Source: Nitrosopumilus cobalaminigenes (lineage in GTDB: Archaea > Thermoproteota > Nitrososphaeria > Nitrososphaerales > Nitrosopumilaceae). From it: 64,000 nt of DNA. The DNA is taken from contig NZ_CP026993.1 of assembly GCF_013407145.1 (NCBI RefSeq), positions 890,590-954,589 on the forward strand, given 5' to 3'. The notes beneath the pieces are model-generated. The model was not told where the DNA came from. It did no database searches and saw only the letters and a program-made list of their open reading frames with translations. Within the stretch, counting starts at the first letter, position 1; each line of letters opens with the position of its first letter. Below are positions 57,029-64,000 of this stretch, piece after piece. The translations under genes were made by a program, and so were the position numbers.

Positions 57029-58827
57029 TCACCTTTTCCAGTCTTTGTATGGTAACTAGAATCACTTCCATAGTCCAAGTAAAAGTCAGGATCTTCTTCA
57101 ATTGTTGGCGGAACAATTAACGGCTCCAATATTTTTTTAATCTCAGCAATAGATTTGATGGCAGAATCTTCATTTCCATTAACAACTCTATGAATCCATG
57201 TTTTCAAAGTATCATCAGATTTTTTATGTTCTTTGAAAATTTCAATTACTTTTAGAATTACAGGAATTACTCGCTTTGCGGGGACTCTAAGAAGTGTTTG
57301 ACCAAGCATAGTGTCTCCATCAGAGCGTCCACCAATAGACATTTGATAATTAGCATACATGTCTTTTCCAACACGACCACCACCACCAAAGAATCCAAGA
57401 GTTGCAATACCATGTTGTCCACAAGAGTTTGGACATCCACTAATTTTGATGGTAGAATCACTGAGATCATCATCTTCATCTAGTTTTAATTCGAGGAATT
57501 TTCTTTGGATTTCTTTTGCCAACCTATGAGAATTGGTTAGTGCAAGATTACACGAAGTAGTTCCAGAACAGCCTATCGGAGCAGTCATTGTTAAAGCGCC
57601 AGATTTTGCCAATCCCACTTCAAGAAGCTTGGAATATAGGCGTGGTAAATCATCTTCATGGACATATCGTAAAGCAATATCTTGAGTAAAACCAGCTCTG
57701 CCTTTACCTTCCGAAGAAAAGTTACGAATAATATCAGCTAATGCATGAAGTTGACTAGCAGTAATATCACCAGCTTCAAGAGTAAGAAATACAGAACGAT
57801 AATTAGATTGAGTTTGTTTTACAGTATTTGTTTTTAGCCATCTAGCATATCCATCAGGAGTTGTATCTCCTCCATTTTCATCAGAAATTCTAATTGGTCG
57901 TTTAATTTTATTTGGAGTATGATCAACATCTAATTGTGTAATCACGGATTGTGTAGCTCTAACAATAGCTCTTTCTTTCAAAACAAGGTTTTGGAATTTT
58001 TCCCAACCCATATCATTTACAAGATATCGCATTCTGTTTCTTGCAAGGTTTTTTCTATCACCTAGTCTATCAAATATTCTCACAACAGCAATAGAGGTGT
58101 AAAGTAAATCTTCTTCAGGAGTAAAGTCTTCTAATGAATGTCCTACAAAAGATTTGTTTCCTAATCCACCACCGAGGAAAATTTTGAATCCTCTTTGAGG
58201 AGTACCATCAACTTCTCTAATATGAGGAATTAATCCCACATCAACCATTCTTACCATCCCATGTTTTTCACAACAAGTGAAATTGAATTTAAATTTTCTA
58301 GGCAAGTTTTGAGCCATAGGGTTTCTCAAAAAGAATTTTGCAGTTGCAAGAGCATAAGGAGTTGCATCGAATTCTTCATCAGGGCAAACTCCAGATAGAG
58401 GACTACACATTACATTTCTAACAGAATTACCACATGCTTCTCTAGATGTCAAACCAACTTCAGCAAGACCTCGGAATATTTCAGAAACATCCTCAAGAAT
58501 TACCCAGTGAAGTTGAATATTTTCCCTAGTAGAGAAATGAGCACTTCCTATAGAGTACTGTTCACTAAGTTGGGATATTTTTTCAATTTGATCAGGGTAA
58601 ATTTCTCCAGCAGGAAGTTTAACTCTCACCATTGCATAATCACCAGTCATTCTAGTACCATATGCTCCATGTTGCAGTCTAAATCGTCTAAAACTATCTT
58701 CGTCATACTTTCCCTGACGGAATAATTTCACAGTTTTAGCAAAATTATCAGCCTCCTCAATTCTAGCCCAATTTATTTTGGATTTTACAGAATCAGGAGA
58801 GGTTTGTTTAAGATCAGATATGGTCAA
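57016..58827 (-). CDS. Ferredoxin-type nitrite/sulfite reductase (siroheme)
   Basis: 603 residues. Six-electron reduction of nitrite to ammonia or sulfite to sulfide. Cluster/siroheme cysteines are in PIGCSGTTSCNLALTNS and ISGCPNSCGQHGIATLGFFG. Both half-repeats of the NiR/SiR fold are present (GEIYPDQIEKISQLSEQYSI and LEAGDITASQLHALADIIRN). Nitrite versus sulfite cannot be decided from sequence alone, but the overlapping rhodanese favours sulfur. Ammonia oxidisers have no obvious need to make ammonia from nitrite. 13-bp overlap downstream. Confidence 0.9.
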   Translation of the reverse strand: MTISDLKQTSPDSVKSKINWARIEEADNFAKTVKLFRQGKYDEDSFRRFRLQHGAYGTRMTGDYAMVRVKLPAGEIYPDQIEKISQLSEQYSIGSAHFSTRENIQLHWVILEDVSEIFRGLAEVGLTSREACGNSVRNVMCSPLSGVCPDEEFDATPYALATAKFFLRNPMAQNLPRKFKFNFTCCEKHGMVRMVDVGLIPHIREVDGTPQRGFKIFLGGGLGNKSFVGHSLEDFTPEEDLLYTSIAVVRIFDRLGDRKNLARNRMRYLVNDMGWEKFQNLVLKERAIVRATQSVITQLDVDHTPNKIKRPIRISDENGGDTTPDGYARWLKTNTVKQTQSNYRSVFLTLEAGDITASQLHALADIIRNFSSEGKGRAGFTQDIALRYVHEDDLPRLYSKLLEVGLAKSGALTMTAPIGCSGTTSCNLALTNSHRLAKEIQRKFLELKLDEDDDLSDSTIKISGCPNSCGQHGIATLGFFGGGGRVGKDMYANYQMSIGGRSDGDTMLGQTLLRVPAKRVIPVILKVIEIFKEHKKSDDTLKTWIHRVVNGNEDSAIKSIAEIKKILEPLIVPPTIEEDPDFYLDYGSDSSYHTKTGKGECAA

Positions 58828-59017
58828 TACAAAGAAATTCCATTTAGTTTGGATATAAATTTTTGATATTTGGAGTTTTTAGGAGAAATATTTTCCTCAA
58901 AGTACAAAATTTTCCTATATCTATGAAGAACTAGGAACCAAAAATAATTAGCATCACCTAATTTTTTGAAAAAAATATGTGGCAAAGTATTAATTGTTAA
59001 CAGAATTCATGATTTTC

Positions 59018-59836
59018 ATGCAAGAAGCAACTGTTGCAGAAAAAACAGAGAAAATTTTTACCGATGTACGTGAAGTTGAAATCACACGTGCAATTGCAAA
59101 TGAATTTCATGATGTATTAATTGACAGAGCAGAATCAGATGTCATCATTATTGGTGCAGGTCCTGCAGGATTAACAGCTAGTAGAGAACTATCCAACATG
59201 GGTTACAAAGTTTTGGTAATTGAACAAAACAACTACCTTGGAGGAGGTTATTGGTTAGGAGGATACATGATGAATCCAGTTACAGTTAGAGAACCAGCCC
59301 AAAAAATTTGGGATGAATTGGGAGTTCCGTATAAAAAAGTTCAAGAGGGATTATACATGACACCAGGACCACATGCAGTTTCAAAATTAATCGCAGGTGC
59401 ATGTGATGCAGGAGTGAAATTTTTACAATTAACAAAGTTTGATGATTTAGTACTAAAAGGCGGAAGAGTTGCAGGAATTGTTGTAAACTGGATGCCAGTT
59501 TCAGCATTACCACGAAACATTACATGTGTAGATCCAGTTGCTTTTGAAGCTAAAGTGATCATTGATGCATCAGGTCATGATTCTGTTGCAGTAAAAAGAC
59601 TAGTAGATAGAGGATTAGCAGAATGGAAAGGTATGGAACCAATGTATGTTAATGATGGAGAAGAACACGTTGTACACAAGACAGGTGAGATTTATCCAGG
59701 ATTAATTGCAGCAGGAATGTCAGTCACTGAAACTCATGGATTAGCAAGAATGGGACCAACATTTGGTTCTATGTTATACTCTGGAAAGAAAGCAGCACAA
59801 ATTGCAGCAGATAAAATCAAAGAGTTAGAAAGATAA
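59018..59836 (+). CDS. thi4: Thi4-type thiamine thiazole synthase
   Basis: Makes the thiazole part of thiamine from NAD, glycine and sulfide. The FAD/NAD loop is VIIIGAGPAGLTASRELSNM; the GG motif is YLGGGYWLGGYMMNP. The segment NITCVDPVAFEAKVIIDASG has Cys at the site used as sulfur donor in suicide Thi4 proteins; methanogen Thi4 has His there. About 272 residues from ATG 59018 (alternatives ATG 59009 and TTG 58994). A TATA-like AGTATTAAT lies about 27 nt before this ATG, suggesting a leaderless mRNA. Confidence 0.92.
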   Translation: MQEATVAEKTEKIFTDVREVEITRAIANEFHDVLIDRAESDVIIIGAGPAGLTASRELSNMGYKVLVIEQNNYLGGGYWLGGYMMNPVTVREPAQKIWDELGVPYKKVQEGLYMTPGPHAVSKLIAGACDAGVKFLQLTKFDDLVLKGGRVAGIVVNWMPVSALPRNITCVDPVAFEAKVIIDASGHDSVAVKRLVDRGLAEWKGMEPMYVNDGEEHVVHKTGEIYPGLIAAGMSVTETHGLARMGPTFGSMLYSGKKAAQIAADKIKELER

Positions 59837-59859
59837 ACAAACAATACATTTCACACATA

Positions 59860-60633
59860 GTGAAAATATCTAAAATTATTCTATATGATGAACCCACAGT
59901 TCCTGAAATTCAATTAAAGCGACTAGAGAAATACATTTCAGATACATTTTCAGTTAAAACAGAGACAAGAAGTAATTTCTTTCAGAATTCAAATCAAAAC
60001 ATGTATGAAAAAATTGCAGGCACCAGGATTTTTGATTTAAAAAAACCGTTTAAAACACATGTGCCATCAACAGATGAAATTCAAATTGAAACACAGAACT
60101 TAGACATGTCAAACAAAAAAGAGATGACTTTGTATGACGGATTTGAATTTCAAAAAATAACTTCAGAGTTTATTTCAACAGATGAAAACAATCAGAATAC
60201 ACTACATGTAATTTTTACAAACAAATTGACATGTACATTTGATGAAAATGATTTCAGATATCATGCAAGAGCATTGATTGGTTCAAATCCTACAATAATA
60301 TCCACCACAGGCATAATAGAAGCACCTGCAAAACCAAAACAGTACTATCTTGATCTGATGACAGATTTTACCAAAGAAAAAATTGACGAAATCAAAGAAA
60401 AATACAAGGGAGAATTTTTAGAATATAATGATTCAAGAACATCTGAAATTATAGAAGGATATGTTTTACAAGCCATCATGTATTATGAAACAGGAGAGGG
60501 ATTTTGTGAAAACAAAGAATGCCGACTATACAATGCCCATTGGCAAAAAGATCTTTTCTACTCACAATTAGAAAACAAAAAACTTTGTAGCAAACATCAA
60601 GAAGAATTCAAAAAGTTAACAAATCAAGTATGA
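59860..60633 (+). CDS. Hypothetical protein, possibly DUF6775 putative metallopeptidase
   Basis: 257 residues, GTG start. MKISKIILYDEPTVPEIQLK, RYHARALIGSNPTIISTTGI and a C-terminal Cys/His part (FCENKECRLYNAHWQKDLFY, LCSKHQEEFKK) resemble a thaumarchaeal family I recall as DUF6775, proposed to be related to archaemetzincins; the HExxH motif is not visible, so peptidase activity is doubtful. Overlaps the convergent malate dehydrogenase stop by 10 bp. Confidence 0.6.
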   Translation: MKISKIILYDEPTVPEIQLKRLEKYISDTFSVKTETRSNFFQNSNQNMYEKIAGTRIFDLKKPFKTHVPSTDEIQIETQNLDMSNKKEMTLYDGFEFQKITSEFISTDENNQNTLHVIFTNKLTCTFDENDFRYHARALIGSNPTIISTTGIIEAPAKPKQYYLDLMTDFTKEKIDEIKEKYKGEFLEYNDSRTSEIIEGYVLQAIMYYETGEGFCENKECRLYNAHWQKDLFYSQLENKKLCSKHQEEFKKLTNQV

Positions 60634-61526
60634 ATGGATTGAATATCATTACGAATCTTTACAGAAGATTTTTTCAGAGAAGATGATTCAGTGTCATCAA
60701 GTTTTATTTTTTGAATTTCAGATATACCATTTTGATTAATTTTTACAGGTACGCCCATGGCAACATCACTTTCGCCATATTCACCTTGAAGAACTACAGA
60801 CGCAGGGATGATGATTTCTTTTTTGTGTACAATAGAATCAATGACATCAAAGGTATTTTTAGCAATACCAAATTGAGATCTACTCTTAAAATTCCTCAAT
60901 TTTTTCCAATAATTTCGAACACCGTCAGTGATTGTATCTCTATTATCAATCATAGAAAAAAGAGGATTGCCCCCTACAGTAACTCTAGAAAACACAGGAA
61001 CCATAGAATCACCATGTTCCCCTAAAACAATAGCATTAGAAATTGAAGATTGTGGAACTGATAGAGTTTCAGATATGAGATAACGGAATCTACTTGTATC
61101 AAGGCTAGATGCAATTCCAATGACTTTGAATCTAGGAATAGTGGATTCTTTTTGAAAAAAATAAGTCAAAACATCAAGAGGGTTAGAAACTATCAAAACA
61201 ACTGCAGAAGGACAATACTGTTTGATTTTTTGTGCAATTTCTTTTATCATCCTCACCTGAAGTACAATATTTTCAGTTCTATCTTTCATGTAAACACCAA
61301 CACTTGCAGTAATCACAACAATATCAGAACCAGATATTTGTGAATAATCATCAGTTCCTCGAATAGTAAATTTAGAGTTTTCAGGAATTGCACTTGCAAC
61401 ATCTAATGCCTCACCAATTGCTTTTCTTTTATCACGGTTAACAAGTAAAACATCATCTAATCCATTAGACACACAAAGAAATCCTATAGACGTACCAACA
61501 CGACCACTACCAACAATTGAAATCAA
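60624..61526 (-). CDS. mdh: Malate dehydrogenase (LDH-like family)
   Basis: 300 residues of the LDH/MDH fold. The NAD loop is ISIVGSGRVGTSIGFL; the catalytic His lies in VLGEHGDSMVPVFSRV; the substrate Arg in LDTSRFRYLI. The mobile specificity loop reads ASVGVYMKDRTENI, where MDH normally has Arg (AGLPRKPGMSR) and LDH Gln. Here this residue is not Arg or Gln, so substrate choice is uncertain, though the short archaeal length fits MDH. Probably a TCA-related enzyme. Confidence 0.85.
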   Translation of the reverse strand: MISIVGSGRVGTSIGFLCVSNGLDDVLLVNRDKRKAIGEALDVASAIPENSKFTIRGTDDYSQISGSDIVVITASVGVYMKDRTENIVLQVRMIKEIAQKIKQYCPSAVVLIVSNPLDVLTYFFQKESTIPRFKVIGIASSLDTSRFRYLISETLSVPQSSISNAIVLGEHGDSMVPVFSRVTVGGNPLFSMIDNRDTITDGVRNYWKKLRNFKSRSQFGIAKNTFDVIDSIVHKKEIIIPASVVLQGEYGESDVAMGVPVKINQNGISEIQKIKLDDTESSSLKKSSVKIRNDIQSIHT

Positions 61527-61542
61527 CTATTACACATCCTAA

Positions 61543-61980
61543 TTATTTTACAATCAATACAGGGCATCTAGTTTTTTGAGAAACACCATTTGCGACACTA
61601 CCTAAAAGTAATTTATCAAAGCCAGTTCTACCATGAGAGCCAATAACTATCAAATCGTATTTTCTAGATTTTGCAAAATTTACAATATCATTAACGACAG
61701 ATTTTGATGTCAGTATTTGTGATTTTACAGAAACATTGTTTTTTTCTGCCAATGATTCTAATTTTTCAAGATGTTTTTTTGAAACTTCTTTCTGTTTTTT
61801 AATAAGTTCAGAATCAGCTCTTGCATCATAATACTTGTGATGCCATGCATCACCTTCAAGGCAAGTAAGTAGGGTTATTTTTGAATCACGACACTTTGCA
61901 ATATCTAATGCAATTTTGAAGGCTCTGGTGGATTGAGTGGAAAGATCAAATGGAACAAGAATATTTTGAAACAATCTCAA
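61543..61980 (-). CDS. UspA universal stress protein
   Basis: 145 residues, full Usp fold: ILVPFDLSTQSTRAFKIALD at the start and VIGSHGRTGFDKLLLGSVAN-type ATP-binding loop near the end (G-x2-G-x9-G-S). ATP-binding class features are present. Overlaps the upstream HPF-like gene by 4 bp, so the two are co-translated. Induced under stress in relatives; the trigger here is unknown. Confidence 0.92.
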   Translation of the reverse strand: MRLFQNILVPFDLSTQSTRAFKIALDIAKCRDSKITLLTCLEGDAWHHKYYDARADSELIKKQKEVSKKHLEKLESLAEKNNVSVKSQILTSKSVVNDIVNFAKSRKYDLIVIGSHGRTGFDKLLLGSVANGVSQKTRCPVLIVK

Positions 61981-62318
61981 TACTCCCTTTTTCGAATACT
62001 TTCTCTTTGTCGATTATTATCATGTTTAGATAATTCGCCCTCTAATTTTCTACACAAATCATCAGCAATTTTTAGTATATCCCATCCAGATTCAGTATAA
62101 ACAAGTTGATTTTGAGAGGTTGTAACAGTGGCAGTGGCATCATAATGAGTTCTAGAACCTTCTGGGTTTTGAGTCTCTACGGAAATTTTGGCCTCTATTA
62201 TGTGAGACAAAACTTGTTGGACTTTATCTAAAGAACTACCAAATTTTGATGAAAGAGTTTCATTTGCAGGGTCATCTTTAGGCAAACCAATTACAAACAA
62301 AGGGATTTTTTCAGTCAT
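61977..62318 (-). CDS. Possible ribosome hibernation factor (HPF/RaiA-like) protein
   Basis: About 113 residues from ATG 62318 (MTEKIPLFVIGLPKDDPANE). The later part has AKISVETQNPEGSRTHYDAT, SGWDILKIADDLCRKLEGEL and a basic tail SKHDNNRQRESIRKREY. The order of strand, strand, helix and basic end is like HPF/YfiA proteins that stall ribosomes. The match is by fold order only. Its operon partner is a UspA protein, which supports a stress role. TTG 62333 is an alternative start. Confidence 0.55.
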   Translation of the reverse strand: MTEKIPLFVIGLPKDDPANETLSSKFGSSLDKVQQVLSHIIEAKISVETQNPEGSRTHYDATATVTTSQNQLVYTESGWDILKIADDLCRKLEGELSKHDNNRQRESIRKREY

Positions 62319-62428
62319 ATTCAAACAAATCAATCAAAACTAAATAAGTTTCTAGTAATTACCAATCATGATTTTCAGAAATGATTTTGTTGAAAGACAT
62401 TTATCAAAATGTTAGATAGAATATCTTT

Positions 62429-63283
62429 ATGGATGTAAAAAATTTAACATTAACAGAGTTTATTACAAAACCCATCACAGTTGGTCCCAACACATCATTA
62501 ATGAAAACAAGAGAATCAATATTAAAAAATAAAGTAAAACGAGTTATAATCGTAGACAAGAAAAAACCTATCGGAATAATAACTGAAAAAGATCTAGCAA
62601 AAAAAATTTATGAATTAGGAACAAAGCCAATAACATCTGTAAAAGCAAAGGATTTCAAACCAAGAAAATTATTTGTCTTAACAAAAGAGAACAATGTAAA
62701 AGAATGTGCAAAATTGATGAAAAAACATAGAATTAGTGTAGTAATCATTCTAAATAAAGACAAAACCCTAAAAGGAATTGTAACAAAAACAAATCTTGTA
62801 AAGGCATTCCTTACAAAAGGTTCAGATGCAAGAAAAGTTTCAGAAATAATGAAATCAAAGATAATCACATCTGCTCCAAGTGATCCAATATTACATGTTG
62901 AAAGTTTGCTGTTAAAATATGGGATTTCGAGAATCATAATCAAACGAAATCAAAAGCCAGTAGGCATCATAACATTTAGAGATTTTGTGCCTGCAAAAAT
63001 CCCACAATGGATTGCAGAATCAGCTGATCCTAAAGAAGTTCAAGAATACAAATTCAAAAAAGGATTAGAAGAAAAGCATTCAAATCAAATGAGTTATCTT
63101 TTCCCATTTCATGCAACAGACATTATGGCAACAAATCCAATTACAGTTGAGGCAGATAAAGATGTTAAATTTGCCATTACAAAAATGATCAAGTATGACA
63201 TTAGTGGATTACCAGTAGTTAAAAATGGAAAATTAGTGGGAATTATTACAAAATCAGATATAGTAAACACATTAGCAAATTAA
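62429..63283 (+). CDS. Four-CBS-domain protein (284 aa)
   Basis: Two Bateman modules, four CBS motifs: about 8-60 (FITKPITVGPNTSLMKTRES), 72-125 (KLFVLTKENNVKECAKLMKK), 140-190 (KIITSAPSDPILHVESLLLK) and 227-280 (MATNPITVEADKDVKFAITK). CBS pairs bind AMP/ATP or SAM and signal energy state. No catalytic domain is fused. It lies between the UspA/HPF-like pair and two more UspA genes, supporting a role in energy or stress sensing. Confidence 0.92.
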   Translation: MDVKNLTLTEFITKPITVGPNTSLMKTRESILKNKVKRVIIVDKKKPIGIITEKDLAKKIYELGTKPITSVKAKDFKPRKLFVLTKENNVKECAKLMKKHRISVVIILNKDKTLKGIVTKTNLVKAFLTKGSDARKVSEIMKSKIITSAPSDPILHVESLLLKYGISRIIIKRNQKPVGIITFRDFVPAKIPQWIAESADPKEVQEYKFKKGLEEKHSNQMSYLFPFHATDIMATNPITVEADKDVKFAITKMIKYDISGLPVVKNGKLVGIITKSDIVNTLAN

Positions 63284-63285
63284 TT

Positions 63286-63714
63286 TTATTTTACAATTAG
63301 AACAGAACATGTACAGGATTGTGAAATTTTATTTGAAACACTACCCAACAACAACCTAGCTACTGACCCAAGACCTTTGTTGCCAACAATAACAAGATCA
63401 CATTTTTCTTTTTTTACAACTTTTTCGATTTCATTGAAGATATTTCCTTCCTTTAGCAATAGTTTTGCAGAAATTCCATTTTTTGATAGGATAATATTTG
63501 CTTTCTCTAAAGTTTTATTTCCAAACTTTCTTAGAATTTCAAGGTACTCCTTATGATCTAGTAAATTTATTGGGATTGATTTCTCTACAACATAAATCAA
63601 AATTATTTTAGAATCAAACACTTGTGCAAGTTCAGATGCACGTGTTAATGCTTTTTCAGAATATGGGGAACCATCAACAGGGACAAGAATTTTCTGAAAA
63701 TTATTCCGAGTCAT
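63286..63714 (-). CDS. UspA universal stress protein
   Basis: 142 residues. Starts MTRNNFQKILVPVDGSPYSE and ends with LVIVGNKGLGSVARLLLGSV plus SNKISQSCTCSVLIVK; the ATP loop is of the G-x2-G-x9-GS type. It overlaps the next upstream Usp gene by 4 bp (63711-63714), forming a tandem pair. Confidence 0.92.
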   Translation of the reverse strand: MTRNNFQKILVPVDGSPYSEKALTRASELAQVFDSKIILIYVVEKSIPINLLDHKEYLEILRKFGNKTLEKANIILSKNGISAKLLLKEGNIFNEIEKVVKKEKCDLVIVGNKGLGSVARLLLGSVSNKISQSCTCSVLIVK

Positions 63715-64000
63715 TTTACAACCAAAACAGGTTTTTTTGATTTATGTAAAACATGATTTGATACACTTCCTAAGAAAAGCTCTTTTGCAGAACCTCTACC
63801 ACGGGCACCAATAACTACCAAATCAATTTTATTTTTTGAATTATTTGCAAATCGTGCAATATCATATCCAGGATCTCCTGCAATAGCTTTTCCTGTTAGC
63901 ATAATTCCTTTTTTTGCGGCTCGTAGCTTAGCATCTCCAAGTAATTTTTTTACTTCCTTCATAGAGTTAAAATCTAAAAATCCAAGAGGATGAATTGCAT
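63711..64000 (-). CDS. UspA universal stress protein, truncated by the window edge
   Basis: The C-terminal part of a Usp: residues read AIHPLGFLDFNSMKEVKKLL, then AGDPGYDIARFANNSKNKID, LVVIGARGRGSAKELFLGSV and VLVVK. The frame is open to the right edge (start not seen), so the Met at 63962 is internal. Third Usp of the cluster; 4-bp overlap with the second. Confidence 0.9.
   Translation of the reverse strand, partial: AIHPLGFLDFNSMKEVKKLLGDAKLRAAKKGIMLTGKAIAGDPGYDIARFANNSKNKIDLVVIGARGRGSAKELFLGSVSNHVLHKSKKPVLVVK

Overview
The window is a low-GC (roughly one third G+C) archaeal chromosome segment. It most resembles a marine ammonia-oxidising thaumarchaeon of the Nitrosopumilales (Nitrosopumilus or Nitrosarchaeum type). 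The evidence is gene content: a CdvA cell-division protein, archaeal FEN-1 with a PCNA-binding tail, archaeal EF-2, a proteasome beta subunit, archaeal TrmI, futalosine-pathway menaquinone genes, a Thi4 thiazole synthase, and many tiny zinc-binding proteins. Genes are tightly packed on both strands with frequent 4-nt overlaps. GTG and TTG starts are common, and several genes have a TATA-like box about 26 nt before the start codon, suggesting leaderless mRNAs. No amo genes, CRISPR array, integrase or insertion sequence is present.

Layout. 1-4.8 kb: EF-2 (cut by the window edge), a SIS-domain protein, MqnD-like and MqnE (menaquinone) and small proteins. 4.9-11.4 kb: TPR proteins, an Lrp regulator, a membrane J-domain protein, an HD-domain protein and a GlcD-type FAD oxidase. 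11.4-20.5 kb: an exported Glu/His-rich two-repeat protein, superoxide dismutase, an SNF2-type helicase, a PAC2 protein, an ArsC/Spx-like protein and a SWIM zinc finger. 20.5-30.5 kb: a candidate ncRNA, a duplicated CxxC protein, two Dpp-type ABC permeases, a JAMM protein, a large coiled-coil protein, a nitroreductase, a run of zinc microproteins and tRNA-Ser(CGA). 30.8-43.8 kb: housekeeping genes (FEN-1, acetyl-CoA synthetase, CdvA, a two-domain ThyX-like protein, MsrB, homoserine dehydrogenase, proteasome beta, M20 peptidase, NAD(P)H-hydrate dehydratase, TrmI). 43.9-48.6 kb: small and unknown proteins, plus two gene-free stretches rich in inverted repeats that look like structured RNA. 48.6-52.3 kb: ArgRS, phosphoglycolate phosphatase and a DRG-type GTPase. 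52.6-55 kb: a Lys/Ala-rich chromatin-like protein and a collagen-like protein with about 120 Gly-X-Y triplets. 55-64 kb: a TPR protein, a rhodanese overlapping a siroheme nitrite/sulfite reductase, Thi4, malate dehydrogenase, and a stress-type cluster (three UspA proteins, an HPF-like protein and a four-CBS protein).

The most promising unexplained items are: (1) a gene-free tract at 48348-48561 carrying six inverted repeats in series; (2) a compact hairpin RNA candidate with its own TATA-like box at 20556-20642; (3) a structured tract at 45811-46114 with a long-range stem, competing pairing partners and a hairpin followed by a T-run; (4) the collagen-like protein beside the Lys/Ala-rich protein; and (5) enzymes with altered active-site positions: a proteasome beta subunit with Ala in place of Thr1, a ThyX-like protein with degenerate motifs, Thi4 with the suicide-type Cys, and a malate dehydrogenase with an atypical specificity loop. 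All RNA calls come from base-pairing read by eye, without folding software or comparative data. Functions of proteins called hypothetical are not known to me.
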